From Rhodovulum sp. P5 (lineage in GTDB: Bacteria > Pseudomonadota > Alphaproteobacteria > Rhodobacterales > Rhodobacteraceae): 64,000 nucleotides of DNA. This document shows positions 36,214 to 46,344 of the stretch, in pieces; the first letter of the stretch is position 1; the number at the start of each line of letters is the position of its first letter. Both the position numbers and the translations under genes were made by a program. Below the pieces are notes generated by a model that ran no database searches, was not told the origin of the DNA, and saw nothing but the letters and a program-made list of their open reading frames with translations. The stretch is from contig NZ_CP015039.1 of the NCBI RefSeq assembly GCF_002079305.1, positions 2,377,501 to 2,441,500 on the forward strand, read 5' to 3'.

Positions 36214-37047
36214 ATGCACGCGGCCCTGATCCAGATGACGTCCGGCGATCTGCCGGGGGAAAACCTGCCGGTCACGCGGGCGATGATTCGAGAGGCGGCG
36301 GGGGCCGGCGCCGGGTTCGTTCTGACGCCGGAGGTGACCAACTGCCTGTCGTCAAGTCGGGCACATCAGCGAAAAGTGCTGCAGGATGAGGCAGATGACC
36401 CAACCCTTTCTGCGTTGCGGCAAGAGGCCGCGGATCTTGGGGTTTGGCTGCTGATCGGGTCGCTTGGCCTGACGACGGATGACCCCGATGGGCGTTTTGC
36501 CAACCGGTCCTTCCTGATTGCCCCGGACGGGTCGGTCGCGGCATGGTACGACAAGATCCATATGTTCGATGTGCAGATCAGTGAAACCGAAAGCTACCGC
36601 GAGTCGGAAGGCTATCGGCCCGGGGCGCGCGCGGTGACGGCTGAGACGCCGTTCGGCAAGATCGGGATGTCGATCTGCTACGACCTGCGCTTTGCCTATC
36701 TGTATCGGGCGCTTGCCCATGCAGGTGCCGAGATCCTGACCGTGCCTGCCGCGTTTTCCCCCGTCACCGGCGCCGCCCATTGGGAGCCGCTTCTGCGCGC
36801 CCGCGCCATCGAGACGGGGTGTTACGTTCTGGCGCCGGCCCAATGCGGGTTGCATCCCGCGACGGAGGGGCGGCCGCGGCGCACCCACGGGCACAGCCTT
36901 GCGGTCTCTCCCTGGGGGGAAGTGCTGGCCGATGGTGGCGAGGCGCCGGGCATCGTTTATGTCGATCTCGACAGGGAGGAGGTCGCCAGGGCCCGGGCCC
37001 GTGTGCCGTCGATCACCCATGACCGGCCGTTCGAGCCGCCGGCATGA
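36214..37047 (+). CDS. Nitrilase-superfamily carbon-nitrogen hydrolase (deaminated glutathione amidase-like)
   Basis: 277 residues. The Glu-Lys-Cys triad is visible: LTPEVTN, YDKIHMFDV and SICYDLRF. The protein resembles Nit1/YbeM-type amidases that repair deaminated glutathione, which fits its position directly after glutaredoxin. The stop overlaps the next ATG (ATGA). Confidence 0.83.
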   Translation: MHAALIQMTSGDLPGENLPVTRAMIREAAGAGAGFVLTPEVTNCLSSSRAHQRKVLQDEADDPTLSALRQEAADLGVWLLIGSLGLTTDDPDGRFANRSFLIAPDGSVAAWYDKIHMFDVQISETESYRESEGYRPGARAVTAETPFGKIGMSICYDLRFAYLYRALAHAGAEILTVPAAFSPVTGAAHWEPLLRARAIETGCYVLAPAQCGLHPATEGRPRRTHGHSLAVSPWGEVLADGGEAPGIVYVDLDREEVARARARVPSITHDRPFEPPA

Positions 37048-37484
37048 GCGAAGCCAGCGACAGTCTGGCCGTGTCGCTTTTCTCGGAAATCCTGATGGCC
37101 GATCAATTGGCGCGCAGCCGGATCTCCAAGGCGCTGCCCAAGGGGATGGAGTTGAGCCATTTCTCGGTGCTCAACCACCTTGCCCATCTGAACGAGGAAC
37201 GCAGCCCCGCACAACTGGCCGCCGCGCTGCACGTCACCAAGGGCGCCATGACCAATACGCTGAGCCGTCTGGACTGGGCGGGTCATGTGCATATCCGCCC
37301 CGACTGGGACGACGCGCGGCGCAAGATGGTGTCGATCAGCCCCGCGGGGCGCGCGGCCCGCGAGGCCGCGATTCAGGCGATGGCACCGGTTTTGAGCGCG
37401 GCGGTGGCCGATATCGGGGAAGAAAAGTTGCGCTCTGCCCTGCCGGTCTTGCGGATGCTGCGCCAGAGGCTGGAGCGGCCCTGA
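37044..37484 (+). CDS. MarR-family transcriptional regulator
   Basis: 146 residues, winged-helix MarR fold (LSHFSVLNHLAHL, SPAQLAAALHVTKGAMTNTLSRL, then the wing DWDDARRKMVSISPAGRAA). The effector is unknown. It is coupled to the amidase gene by an ATGA overlap, so it may control the grxC-amidase unit. Confidence 0.83.
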   Translation: MSEASDSLAVSLFSEILMADQLARSRISKALPKGMELSHFSVLNHLAHLNEERSPAQLAAALHVTKGAMTNTLSRLDWAGHVHIRPDWDDARRKMVSISPAGRAAREAAIQAMAPVLSAAVADIGEEKLRSALPVLRMLRQRLERP

Positions 37485-37501
37485 TGCCATAGAGATGATC
37501 T

Positions 37502-37583
37502 GGAACGCGCCCCGGGTTCGACCCCGGGGCCTGTTCCGTGCCGCGCAGTAGGGAGAGGGGAGGCCCCGGATCAAGTCCGGGGC
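37502..37583. repeat. Two CCCCGG hairpins between convergent genes
   Basis: Two perfect inverted repeats lie between the MarR gene and ubiG: GCCCCGGG-N6-CCCGGGGC at 37509-37530 (extended by GGAAC/GTTCC outside) and GCCCCGGA-N5-TCCGGGGC at 37563-37583. They resemble short dispersed palindromes common in alphaproteobacteria and may end transcription from both sides. Confidence 0.65.
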
Positions 37584-37605
37584 TGGGGTGGTGTGAACCG
37601 ACGGG

Positions 37606-38352
37606 TCAGGACGGCTTGATCGCGGCGGTGACGTAATTCACGCTCAGATCGCGGCTCGACAGCGACCACGACCACGAAATCGGGTTGAACACGAAACCGG
37701 TGCGATCCACCGGGTTCATCCCTGCCTGCTCGATCAGGTTGCACAGCTCATCGGGTGTGATGAACTTGGCGTATTCATGGGTGCCCTTGGGCAGCCACCG
37801 CATCACGTATTCCGCGCCGAAGATCGCCATCACGAAGCTTTTCGGGTTGCGGTTGATCGTGGAACACAGGTGCAGCCCGCCCGGTTTCAGCAAGACCCGG
37901 CAGGCGGTCAGATAGGCCAGCGGGTCGGCCACATGTTCCACCACTTCCATGTTCAGGACGACATCGAACTGTTCGCCCGCCTCGGCCAACGCCTCGGCCG
38001 TGGTGTGGCGATAGTCGATATCCAGCCCCGATTGTTCGGCATGGATGCGGGCCACGGGAATGTTGCGCTCGGCCGCATCGGCGCCGACGACCGTCGCGCC
38101 AAGCCGCGCCATCGGTTCCGACAGCAGCCCGCCGCCGCAACCGATATCCAGCAGGCGCAGGTCCGCAAAGGGAGTGTCAGCGGACAAATCCCGGTCGAAC
38201 TCTGCCGCGATCTGGCGGGTGATATAGTCCAGCCGGCAGGGGTTGAGCATGTGCAGCGGTTTGAACTTGCCGTTGGGGTCCCACCATTCCGCGGCCATTG
38301 CCTCGAATTTTGCGACTTCCGAAGGGTCGACGGTGGTCTCTGCTGCTTGCAT
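37606..38352 (-). CDS. ubiG: Ubiquinone biosynthesis O-methyltransferase
   Basis: 248 residues. Performs both O-methylations in ubiquinone synthesis. SAM motif I is [31 protein letters not shown] and [19 protein letters not shown] are typical UbiG signatures. ATG 38352 follows GGAG. Longer upstream frame has no similarity. Confidence 0.93.
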   Translation of the reverse strand: MQAAETTVDPSEVAKFEAMAAEWWDPNGKFKPLHMLNPCRLDYITRQIAAEFDRDLSADTPFADLRLLDIGCGGGLLSEPMARLGATVVGADAAERNIPVARIHAEQSGLDIDYRHTTAEALAEAGEQFDVVLNMEVVEHVADPLAYLTACRVLLKPGGLHLCSTINRNPKSFVMAIFGAEYVMRWLPKGTHEYAKFITPDELCNLIEQAGMNPVDRTGFVFNPISWSWSLSSRDLSVNYVTAAIKPS

Positions 38353-38423
38353 CACGGGCTCCGTTCCTGTCTTCTGTGATCGCCCCTTGGGCTTCTTCAC
38401 TCCCGCGTCTATATAGGCGGTCC

Positions 38424-39413
38424 ATGGACAGATCCGCAGGCCAAAAGCGCGCATCGCAACATCTTTACCCGCCGGCCGACCCGTTCGACCAGCGCATGGT
38501 CGACGTGGGCGACGGGCATCGCCTGTATGTCGAACAGTGTGGAAATCCCGACGGGATCCCGGTTGTGGTGCTGCATGGCGGCCCCGGTGGCGGCTGCAGC
38601 CCCGCGATGCGGCGCTATTTCGACCCAAGCGAGTATCGGGTGATTCTGTTCGATCAGCGCGGTTGCGGACGGTCGCGCCCCCATGCCAGCGTCGAGGCCA
38701 ACACCACCTGGCATCTCGTCGCGGATATCGAGACGATCCGGGAAGAGCTTGGTATCGACCGCTGGGTCCTCTTCGGCGGAAGCTGGGGCGCCACGCTGGC
38801 GCTGGTCTATGCCCAGACCCATCCCGACCATGTCGCCTATATGGTGCTGCGCGGCGTCTTCCTTATGACGCAGGCAGAGCTTGACTGGTTCTACGGCGGC
38901 GGCGCCGGCCAGTTCTGGCCCGATCTCTGGGCCCGGTTTGCCAAGCTGATCCCCGAGGATGAGCAGGGCGACATGATCGCCGCCTATCACAAGCGGCTCT
39001 TTTCCGGCGATATGATGCTGGAAACCCGCTACGCCCGCGCCTGGGCGTCCTGGGAAAACGCGCTGGCCTCGATCCAGCATGAGGGCCCGGCGGGCGAGGC
39101 CCCGGCGGATTATGCCCGCGCCTTCGCCCGGCTTGAGAATCACTATTTCCTCAATCGCGGCTTCCTCGACCGGGATCGGCAGATTCTGGAGGATGTTCCG
39201 ACGATCTCCCACATTCCGGCCACCATCGTGCAGGGTCGGTATGACATGGTTTGCCCCCCGGCTTCTGCCTGGGCGCTGGCCGAACATTGGGATCGGGCGG
39301 AGTTGAAGATGGTGCCGCTGGCGGGCCATGCCCTGTCCGAACCGGGGATCAGCGCGGAACTGGTGCGCACGATGCACAATGTGCAGCGCCGGGCAACGCA
39401 ATTGGGGCTGTAG
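38424..39413 (+). CDS. pip: Prolyl aminopeptidase (proline iminopeptidase)
   Basis: 329 residues, alpha/beta-hydrolase peptidase S33. [10 protein letters not shown] oxyanion loop, [11 protein letters not shown], nucleophile GGSWG, acid GRYDMVCPP and catalytic His in AGHALSEPG are all present. Releases N-terminal proline from peptides. Divergent from ubiG. Confidence 0.93.
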   Translation: MDRSAGQKRASQHLYPPADPFDQRMVDVGDGHRLYVEQCGNPDGIPVVVLHGGPGGGCSPAMRRYFDPSEYRVILFDQRGCGRSRPHASVEANTTWHLVADIETIREELGIDRWVLFGGSWGATLALVYAQTHPDHVAYMVLRGVFLMTQAELDWFYGGGAGQFWPDLWARFAKLIPEDEQGDMIAAYHKRLFSGDMMLETRYARAWASWENALASIQHEGPAGEAPADYARAFARLENHYFLNRGFLDRDRQILEDVPTISHIPATIVQGRYDMVCPPASAWALAEHWDRAELKMVPLAGHALSEPGISAELVRTMHNVQRRATQLGL

Positions 39414-39419
39414 ACCAAG

Positions 39420-40046
39420 ATGAGTGTGAATGTCCGGTTCTGGGACCGTCTGGCCCGTCGGTATGCGCGGATGCCACTGCGCGATCCCGAAACCTATGAG
39501 GAAAAGCTGACGCGCACGCGGGCCCATTTTTCGCCCGAGATGGAAGTGTTCGAATTCGGCTGCGGCACCGGGTCGACGGCGCTGGCCCATGCGCCCTTCG
39601 TGAAACAGGTCACCGCGATCGACTGTTCGGCCAACATGATCGAGATCGCGCAGGAAAAGGCGCTGGCCGAGGGCATCGACAATGTGCGGTTCGAGGTCGC
39701 CCGGCTGGAAGACATGGGCCTGCGCCCGGGTTGTTATGACATGGTCATGGCGCACAATGTCCTGCACCTGCTTGAGGATCGGAAGGGCGCGCTGGCCCAT
39801 GTGCACGAGATGCTGCGCCCGAATGGTGTGTTCGTCTCCAGCACCGCCTGCGCGGCAAGCGCGCCGCTTTTGTTCCGGATCATCGTCAAGCTGGGGCACA
39901 TGGTGCAGCTGTTGCCGCTGTTCCACCTGCTGACCGAGGACCGCCTGAAGGCCGATATCGAGGCGGCCGGGTTCAAGATCGTTGATGAATGGCTGCCCGA
40001 GGGCGGTCGGTCCGCGCTGTTCCTGATCGCGCGGAAGGTGGGCTGA
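39420..40046 (+). CDS. Class I SAM-dependent methyltransferase
   Basis: 208 residues. SAM motif [17 protein letters not shown], the acid [12 protein letters not shown] and [11 protein letters not shown] are clear. The substrate is unknown. It lies 6 bp after the aminopeptidase gene and probably shares its transcript. Confidence 0.8.
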   Translation: MSVNVRFWDRLARRYARMPLRDPETYEEKLTRTRAHFSPEMEVFEFGCGTGSTALAHAPFVKQVTAIDCSANMIEIAQEKALAEGIDNVRFEVARLEDMGLRPGCYDMVMAHNVLHLLEDRKGALAHVHEMLRPNGVFVSSTACAASAPLLFRIIVKLGHMVQLLPLFHLLTEDRLKADIEAAGFKIVDEWLPEGGRSALFLIARKVG

Positions 40047-40081
40047 CGGGCGTCTTCGGACCGGGCCGCAACATAATCTTC

Positions 40082-40110
40082 TTGCACGGGAGGGGCTTTC
40101 GTCCTATACG
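40082..40110 (+). promoter_or_regulatory. Probable sigma-70 promoter of the rimP-nusA-infB operon
   Basis: TTGCAC and TATACG are separated by exactly 17 bp. The spacing and the TTG/TATA cores fit the housekeeping promoter of this group. Transcription would start near 40117, about 50 nt before an intrinsic terminator and 88 nt before the rimP ATG. Confidence 0.55.
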
Positions 40111-40166
40111 CCCCTCAACAACGGCGGATCGGCCTCCACCCCCGACCCTCCACCGGTGGAATATGC

Positions 40167-40189
40167 ACGGGCCGTTGGCCCGTTTTTTT
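40167..40189 (+). terminator. Intrinsic terminator in the rimP leader (candidate attenuator)
   Basis: A 7-bp perfect stem (ACGGGCC / GGCCCGT) with a 3-nt loop runs straight into seven Ts. It lies between the operon's apparent promoter and rimP. It could simply end the preceding methyltransferase transcript, but its place inside the leader suggests attenuation of rimP-nusA-infB. Confidence 0.7.
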
Positions 40190-40204
40190 ATGTCTGGATG
40201 TTCC

Positions 40205-40798
40205 ATGGCCGACCTCATCGCCAAGACCGCCATCGACCGGCGCCTGGCCGAGATCCTGACCCCCGTGATCGAGGGGATGGGCTTTGAACTGGTGCGCGTT
40301 CGCCTGATGGGCGGCAAGACCAAGACGCTTCAGGTCATGGCCGAGCGTCCCGAGGGCGGGATCGAGGTCGACGACTGCGCCGAGATTTCGATTGCGATCT
40401 CGGCCGTCATGGATGTCGAGGATCCGATCGAGGATGCCTATACGCTTGAGGTCTCCAGCCCCGGGATCGACCGCCCCCTGACCCGGCTGAAGGATTTCGA
40501 GACCTGGGACGGTTACGAGGCCAAGCTGGAAACCGCGGAGTTGATCGACGGGCGCCGCCGCTTCAAGGGCGTGCTGGCCGGGGTCGAGGGCAACGAGGTG
40601 CTGATCGAAATCGACGGCCCCGAGGGCGAACCGATCACCATCGGGCTCGATTACGAGTGGCTGTCGGATGCCAAGCTGGTGCTGACCGATGAATTGATCC
40701 GCGACATGCTGAGGGCGCGGAAGGATGCGGGTGTGGTGGACGAATCCGCCTTTGACGAGATCGAGACGGATCAGGCATCCGTCCCGCAGGAGGAGTAA
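40205..40798 (+). CDS. rimP: Ribosome maturation factor RimP
   Basis: 197 residues. Assists 30S subunit assembly. Family features: [44 protein letters not shown] and the C-terminal SH3-like domain. ATG 40205 is taken as the start. Two in-frame ATGs upstream (40163, 40190) would read through the terminator stem. The acidic tail is longer than usual. Confidence 0.92.
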   Translation: MADLIAKTAIDRRLAEILTPVIEGMGFELVRVRLMGGKTKTLQVMAERPEGGIEVDDCAEISIAISAVMDVEDPIEDAYTLEVSSPGIDRPLTRLKDFETWDGYEAKLETAELIDGRRRFKGVLAGVEGNEVLIEIDGPEGEPITIGLDYEWLSDAKLVLTDELIRDMLRARKDAGVVDESAFDEIETDQASVPQEE

Positions 40799-40801
40799 GA
40801 G

Positions 40802-42430
40802 ATGGCGATTACCTCTGCCAACCAGTTGGAACTGCTGCAAACCGCCGAGGCGGTCGCGCGCGAGAAGATGATCGACCCCGATCTGGTCGTGCAGGCGATG
40901 GAAGAGAGCCTCGCCCGGGCGGCGAAGTCCCGCTATGGCGCCGAGATGGACATTCGCGTCGCCATCGACCGCAAGACCGGCAAGGCGACCTTCACCCGCG
41001 TGCGCACCGTGGTCGAGGATGAGGAGCTTGAGAACTATCAGGCGGAACTGACCGTTGCCCAGGCCAAGCAGTATCTCGACAATCCGCAGGTTGGCGACAC
41101 CATCGTGGACGAGGTGCCACCCGTCGAACTGGGCCGGATCGCCGCGCAAAGTGCCAAGCAGGTCATCCTTCAGAAGGTGCGCGAGGCCGAGCGCGACCGG
41201 CAATACGAGGAATTCAAGGACCGCGCCGGCACCATCATCAACGGGCAGGTCAAGCGCGAGGAATACGGCAACGTCATCGTCGATATCGGCCGGGGTGAGG
41301 GCATCCTGCGCCGTAACGAAAAAATCGGCCGTGAAAGCTATCGCCCGAACGACCGGATTCGTTGCTATATCAAGGATGTCCGGCGCGAGACGCGGGGACC
41401 GCAGGTGTTCCTGTCGCGCACGGACCCGCAGTTCATGGCCGAGCTGTTCAAGATGGAAGTGCCGGAAATCTATGACGGCATCATCGAGATCAAGGCCGTG
41501 GCCCGCGATCCGGGCAGCCGCGCCAAGATTGCCGTGATTTCCTACGACAACTCCATCGATCCGGTCGGCGCCTGTGTCGGTATGCGGGGGTCCCGCGTGC
41601 AGGCCGTGGTGAACGAGCTTCAGGGCGAGAAGATCGACATCATCCCCTGGAACGAGGATCAGGCGACCTTCCTTGTGAACGCGCTGCAACCGGCCGAGGT
41701 GTCGAAGGTCGTGATCGACGAGGAAGCCGGTAAGATCGAGGTCGTGGTCCCGGATGAGCAACTGTCGCTGGCCATCGGGCGGCGTGGCCAGAACGTGCGC
41801 CTTGCCAGCCAGTTGACCGGTCTCGACATCGACATCATGACCGAGGCGGAGGAAAGCCAGCGTCGTCAGGCCGAGTTCGAGGAACGCACCCGGCTGTTCA
41901 TGGATACGCTCGATCTGGACGAGTTCTTCGCCCAGCTTCTGGTCTCTGAAGGCTTCACCAACCTCGAAGAAGTCGCCTATGTCGATGTCGATGAACTTCT
42001 GGTCATCGATGGTGTGGACGAGGGCACGGCGGCCGAGTTGCAGGCCCGGGCCCGCGACTTCCTGGAAGAACAGAACCGCAAGGCGCTGGATCATGCCCGC
42101 GAATTGGGCGTGGAAGACAGCCTTGTTGACTTTGAGGGTCTTACACCCCAGATGATTGAGGCCTTGGCGTCTGACGGTATCAAGACGCTTGAGGACTTCG
42201 CGACCTGTGCGGACTGGGAACTTGCCGGTGGCTGGACAACCGTCGACGGCGAGCGGGTCAAGGACGATGGTCTTCTGGAGAAATTCGACGTTTCGCTGGA
42301 AGAGGCCCAGACCCTCGTGATGACCGCCCGAATCCAGTTGGGCTGGGTCGATCCTGCCGAACTGGAGTCCGACGAGGAAGAGGACGAAGAGGCCGGCGAA
42401 GAAGACGTTCAGGAGGAGGCCGGGGTCTGA
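40802..42430 (+). CDS. nusA: Transcription termination/antitermination factor NusA
   Basis: 542 residues. N-terminal RNA-polymerase-binding domain, S1 domain from about residue 143 ([20 protein letters not shown]), KH domains around GMRGSRVQ (near 261) and [15 protein letters not shown] (near 326), then two acidic helical repeats in the C-terminal 180 residues. The last 30 residues are strongly acidic. Begins 3 bp after rimP. NusA could feed back on the leader terminator. Confidence 0.95.
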   Translation: MAITSANQLELLQTAEAVAREKMIDPDLVVQAMEESLARAAKSRYGAEMDIRVAIDRKTGKATFTRVRTVVEDEELENYQAELTVAQAKQYLDNPQVGDTIVDEVPPVELGRIAAQSAKQVILQKVREAERDRQYEEFKDRAGTIINGQVKREEYGNVIVDIGRGEGILRRNEKIGRESYRPNDRIRCYIKDVRRETRGPQVFLSRTDPQFMAELFKMEVPEIYDGIIEIKAVARDPGSRAKIAVISYDNSIDPVGACVGMRGSRVQAVVNELQGEKIDIIPWNEDQATFLVNALQPAEVSKVVIDEEAGKIEVVVPDEQLSLAIGRRGQNVRLASQLTGLDIDIMTEAEESQRRQAEFEERTRLFMDTLDLDEFFAQLLVSEGFTNLEEVAYVDVDELLVIDGVDEGTAAELQARARDFLEEQNRKALDHARELGVEDSLVDFEGLTPQMIEALASDGIKTLEDFATCADWELAGGWTTVDGERVKDDGLLEKFDVSLEEAQTLVMTARIQLGWVDPAELESDEEEDEEAGEEDVQEEAGV

Positions 42431-42452
42431 TCCCCGGTTTCGGGCGGGGCGT

Positions 42453-43073
42453 ATGACGCGGGGCGGTGCGGCAAAGGCGAAGGACGGGCCCGAACGGCGC
42501 TGCATCGTGACCGGAGAGGTGCAGCCCAAGGCTGGGCTGATCCGCTTTGTGGTCGCCCCCGACGGGCAGATCGTTCCGGACCTGTTGGGTAAACTGCCGG
42601 GCCGGGGCATCTGGGTGAGCGCAGATCGAGACGCGCTGCAAACGGCGATGAAGAAGCGGCTCTTTGCCCGCGCCGCGCGTCAACAGGTTGCGGTTGCAGA
42701 GGACCTGTTGCAGGTGCTTGAGGCGGGTCTTTTGCGCCGGGTGACCGAAGGGTTGGCGCTGGCGCGCAAGGCCGGGCAGGCGGTCGCGGGCTATGAAAAG
42801 GTCAAGGCATGGCTCGACACCGGGCAGGCGGCGGTGCTGATCCAGGCCCATGACGGGTCGGCGCGGGGCAAGTCCAAGCTGAAACCGCCGCGTCGGAATG
42901 ACGGATATATCGGCTGTTTGTCATCCTCGGAATTGGGTTTGGCATTCGGCAGGGAAAGTGTGATACATGGCGCGCTTGCGACTGGCGGACTCACTGAACG
43001 TGTAGTAGAGGATGCCGCCAAGCTTTCGGGCGTGCGCAAGAAGATCGGGGAAGACGTCCCCGGAAAGGGTTGA
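42453..43073 (+). CDS. YlxR/L7Ae-type RNA-binding protein
   Basis: 206 residues. The N-terminal half is a DUF448/YlxR domain ([31 protein letters not shown]); the C-terminal half looks like an L7Ae/ribosomal-eL8-like domain ([38 protein letters not shown]). The nusA-ylxR-infB order is conserved across bacteria; the protein probably binds RNA. Confidence 0.85.
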   Translation: MTRGGAAKAKDGPERRCIVTGEVQPKAGLIRFVVAPDGQIVPDLLGKLPGRGIWVSADRDALQTAMKKRLFARAARQQVAVAEDLLQVLEAGLLRRVTEGLALARKAGQAVAGYEKVKAWLDTGQAAVLIQAHDGSARGKSKLKPPRRNDGYIGCLSSSELGLAFGRESVIHGALATGGLTERVVEDAAKLSGVRKKIGEDVPGKG

Positions 43074-43080
43074 AGGCCTT

Positions 43081-45600
43081 ATGAGCGATAGTGACGGCAA
43101 GAAGACACTCGGTTTGCGCGGCGGCTCGCGTTCCGGTCAGGTGAAGCAGAGCTTTTCCCATGGCCGTACCAAGAACGTGGTGGTCGAGACCAAGCGCAAG
43201 CGCGTTGTCGTGCCCAAGCAGGGCGCCGGGAAATCCGGTGCCGGCGGCGCGGCCGGGGGTGATCCGTCGAAACGTCCCGCAGGCATTTCCGACGCGGAGA
43301 TGGAGCGCCGGCTGAAGGCGCTTCAGGCGGCCAAGGCGCGCGAGGCCGAAGAGGCCAAGCAACGCGAGGAGGACGAGCGCCAGCGCGAGATCGAGCGTCA
43401 GCGCCGCCGCGAGGAACAGGAAGCCAAGGAGCGCGAGCAGCGCGAGATCGAGGAAGCGGCCCGCCGCAAGGCGGAAGCCGAGGCCGAAGAAGCCGAGCGC
43501 AAGAAACGCGAGGCCGAAGAAGCCGCCAAGAAGAAGGCGGCAGAGGCGGCGAAGCCTGCGCCCAAAGCGGCCGCTGAACCCGCCGCCGAGAACGATCCGG
43601 CCAAGGCCGCACCCAAAACCGCGACGCCGCGCAAGACTGATCGTGAGCGTGAACGCACCGACGACCGCCCGGCCCGCGGCAAGGGCAAGGACGACAGCCG
43701 TCGTTCTGGCAAGCTGACCGTCAACCAGGCCCTGTCCGGTCGCGAAGGCGGTCGGCAACGGTCGCTTGCCGCGATGAAGCGCAAGCAGGAACGGATGCGG
43801 CAGAAGGCCATGGGCGGTGCCGAGAGCCGTGAAAAGGTCGTGCGCGATGTGCAGTTGCCGGAGACCATCGTGGTTTCCGAACTTGCCAACCGGATGGCCG
43901 AACGCGTGGCTGACGTCGTCAAGGCGCTGATGCAGAACGGCATGATGGTCACGCAGAACCAGTCCATCGACGCCGATACCGCGGAACTGATCGTCGAGGA
44001 ATTCGGCCATCGCGTGCAGCGCGTCAGCGATGCCGATGTCGAGGACGTGATCGCGACTGTCGAGGACAAGGCCGATGACCTTGAGGGCCGCCCGCCGGTC
44101 ATCACGATCATGGGCCATGTCGACCACGGCAAGACCTCGCTTCTGGACGCGATCCGAAATGCCAAGGTCGTGGCGGGCGAGGCCGGCGGTATCACCCAGC
44201 ATATCGGCGCCTATCAGGTCACGACCGACAGCGGCACGACGCTGACCTTCCTCGACACGCCGGGCCACGCCGCCTTTACGTCGATGCGCGCACGGGGTGC
44301 ACAGGTGACCGATATCGTGGTGCTGGTTGTGGCGGCTGACGATGCGGTGATGCCGCAGACGATCGAGGCGATCAATCACGCCAAGGCCGCCAAGGTCCCG
44401 ATGATCATCGCGATCAACAAGATCGACAAGCCCGCGGCCAATCCCGACAAGGTTCGTACCGATCTGCTCCAGCACGAAGTCATCGTCGAGAAGATGTCGG
44501 GCGAGGTGCAGGATGTCGAAGTGTCCGCCCATACCGGGCAGGGCCTTGACGAGCTTCTGGAGGCGATCGCGCTGCAGTCGGAGATCCTTGAACTCAAGGC
44601 CAATCCCGAACGCGCCGCCGAAGGTGCCGTGATCGAGGCGCAGCTTGATGTCGGCCGCGGCCCCGTTGCGACGGTGCTGGTGCAGAAGGGCACGCTGCGC
44701 CAGGGCGATATCTTCGTCGTGGGTGAGCAGTGGGGCAAGGTGCGTGCGCTGGTCAACGACAAGGGTGAGCGGGTCAAGGAAGCCGGACCGTCAGTGCCGG
44801 TCGAGGTTCTGGGCCTGAACGGCACGCCCGAGGCGGGCGATGTGCTGAACGTGGTCGAGACCGAGGCGCAGGCGCGCGAGATCGCCGAATACCGCCACGA
44901 AAAGGCCAAGGAAAAGCGCGCGGCTGCCGGGGCGGCCACGACGCTGGAACAGCTCATGGCGAAGGCCAAGGAAGACGAGAATGTTCAGGAGCTTCCGGTT
45001 CTCGTCAAGGCGGATGTGCAAGGGTCGGCCGAGGCCATCGTTCAGGCGATGGAAAAGATCGGTAACGAAGAGGTCCGCGTGCGTGTCCTGCATGCCGGTG
45101 TCGGCGCGATCACCGAAACCGATGTGGGCCTGGCCGAGGCCTCTGGCGCGCCGGTCTTCGGGTTCAACGTCCGGGCTAACGCGCCCGCACGGAACGCGGC
45201 CAACCAGAAGGGTGTGGAAATCCGCTATTACAGCGTGATCTACGATCTTGTGGATGATGTGAAGGCGGCGGCGTCCGGTCTGCTTGGGGCCGAGATTCGC
45301 GAGAACTTCATCGGCTATGCCCAGATCAAGGAGGTCTTCAAGGTCTCCGGCGTCGGTAAGGTTGCGGGCTGTCTGGTGACCGAGGGCGTGGCCCGGCGCA
45401 GCGCAGGCGTTCGCCTGCTGCGCGACGATGTCGTGATCCACGAAGGCACGTTGAAGACGCTCAAGCGCTTCAAGGACGAGGTCGCCGAGGTCCAGTCCGG
45501 TCAGGAATGCGGCATGGCCTTTGAGAATTACGACGATATCCGCCCGGGCGATGTCATCGAGATCTTCGAGCGGCAGGAGGTCGAGCGTACGCTCGCATGA
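43081..45600 (+). CDS. infB: Translation initiation factor IF-2
   Basis: 839 residues. A long charged N-terminus with an Ala/Glu/Lys/Arg coiled-coil (residues of about 75-190) precedes the G domain: [15 protein letters not shown] near 345, DTPGHAAF near 392, NKIDKP near 446. Two beta-barrel domains follow. Brings fMet-tRNA to the 30S subunit. Starts 7 bp after the ylxR-type gene. Confidence 0.96.
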   Translation: MSDSDGKKTLGLRGGSRSGQVKQSFSHGRTKNVVVETKRKRVVVPKQGAGKSGAGGAAGGDPSKRPAGISDAEMERRLKALQAAKAREAEEAKQREEDERQREIERQRRREEQEAKEREQREIEEAARRKAEAEAEEAERKKREAEEAAKKKAAEAAKPAPKAAAEPAAENDPAKAAPKTATPRKTDRERERTDDRPARGKGKDDSRRSGKLTVNQALSGREGGRQRSLAAMKRKQERMRQKAMGGAESREKVVRDVQLPETIVVSELANRMAERVADVVKALMQNGMMVTQNQSIDADTAELIVEEFGHRVQRVSDADVEDVIATVEDKADDLEGRPPVITIMGHVDHGKTSLLDAIRNAKVVAGEAGGITQHIGAYQVTTDSGTTLTFLDTPGHAAFTSMRARGAQVTDIVVLVVAADDAVMPQTIEAINHAKAAKVPMIIAINKIDKPAANPDKVRTDLLQHEVIVEKMSGEVQDVEVSAHTGQGLDELLEAIALQSEILELKANPERAAEGAVIEAQLDVGRGPVATVLVQKGTLRQGDIFVVGEQWGKVRALVNDKGERVKEAGPSVPVEVLGLNGTPEAGDVLNVVETEAQAREIAEYRHEKAKEKRAAAGAATTLEQLMAKAKEDENVQELPVLVKADVQGSAEAIVQAMEKIGNEEVRVRVLHAGVGAITETDVGLAEASGAPVFGFNVRANAPARNAANQKGVEIRYYSVIYDLVDDVKAAASGLLGAEIRENFIGYAQIKEVFKVSGVGKVAGCLVTEGVARRSAGVRLLRDDVVIHEGTLKTLKRFKDEVAEVQSGQECGMAFENYDDIRPGDVIEIFERQEVERTLA

Positions 45601-45626
45601 TTTCCGGCCGACTGTCTGTTTGACGA

Positions 45627-45658
45627 TAAAGGGGCGCCCATCAAGGCGCCCCTTTTCT
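45627..45658 (+). terminator. Intrinsic terminator after infB
   Basis: A stem of about 11 bp (AAAGGGGCGCC / GGCGCCCCTTT) with a 6-nt loop is followed by TTTTC. It ends the rimP-infB operon and lies just before the convergent 44-residue ORF. Confidence 0.9.
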
Positions 45659-45684
45659 TGGTCGCGTGAGTGGAAAGCCGCCGC

Positions 45685-45819
45685 CTAGGCGGTCGCGTTG
45701 ACCGGAAGGCCTTCGTAAAGCCGCTGTCCCACGCGAACCACGATCTTGCCGTCTGCGAGGTGTCGAACGAAGGAACCCTGGACCGAAACACAGGTTCCCA
45801 ACAGGATTGTGCGAATCAT
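45685..45819 (-). CDS. 44-residue ORF, small hypothetical protein
   Basis: ATG at 45819 to TAG at 45685. The product begins MIRTILLGTCVSVQGSFVR and continues with a strand-rich KIVVRVGQRLYEGLPV, compact and mixed in composition, so it reads like a real small beta-rich protein. I think similar short proteins occur in related genomes but cannot confirm it. A weak ribosome site (GGAAACGG) precedes it, and the 130 bp upstream are AT-rich, as expected for a promoter. Confidence 0.6.
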   Translation of the reverse strand: MIRTILLGTCVSVQGSFVRHLADGKIVVRVGQRLYEGLPVNATA

Positions 45820-45945
45820 GAGTCTGCCGTTTCCATTTTTGCAACAAAATTACTTTAGCAATAAGTTCGTAAACATGATACGTACAAAAACCGCGCAGAG
45901 CTTGGAATTTTGCCCGCTAAGACGCTCAAAAACCTGGCATTTGCG

Positions 45946-46344
45946 TTAAAGCAGGTCACGAAGGACGGGAATTAGCGGAATATCGGCAGGCGGCATCGGG
46001 TACTTGCCCAGATCCTTTGCAAATGCCCATTTCAGCACCTGCCCTTCATGCCCATGCACCTGGCCCCGCCATTTACGGCAGGCAAAGACCGGCATCAGCA
46101 AGTGGAAGTCGTCATAGCTGTGGCTGGCAAAGGACAGCGGGGCGAGGCAGGTCTGCGCCACCTCGATCCCCAGTTCCTCCTGCAACTCTCGGATCAGGGC
46201 GGCCTCGGGCGTTTCGCCGACTTCGACCTTGCCGCCCGGAAACTCCCACATCCCGGCCATCGACTTGCCTTCAGGCCGCTGGGCCAGAAGCACGCGATTG
46301 TCGGCGTCGATCAGCGCCACCGCGGACACAAGAACCAGTTTCAT
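45946..46344 (-). CDS. mutT: 8-oxo-dGTP diphosphatase MutT
   Basis: 132 residues. Removes oxidised dGTP from the nucleotide pool. The Nudix box is GGKVEVGETPEAALIRELQEELG, and the family pattern AQRPEGKSMAGMWEFPGG precedes it. The ATG overlaps the argJ stop (ATGA). AT-rich DNA lies downstream. Confidence 0.9.
   Translation of the reverse strand: MKLVLVSAVALIDADNRVLLAQRPEGKSMAGMWEFPGGKVEVGETPEAALIRELQEELGIEVAQTCLAPLSFASHSYDDFHLLMPVFACRKWRGQVHGHEGQVLKWAFAKDLGKYPMPPADIPLIPVLRDLL

Noticed and set aside
40115-42610. 831-codon open frame antisense to rimP and nusA
   Set aside because: High-GC shadow; rimP and nusA on the plus strand are certain.
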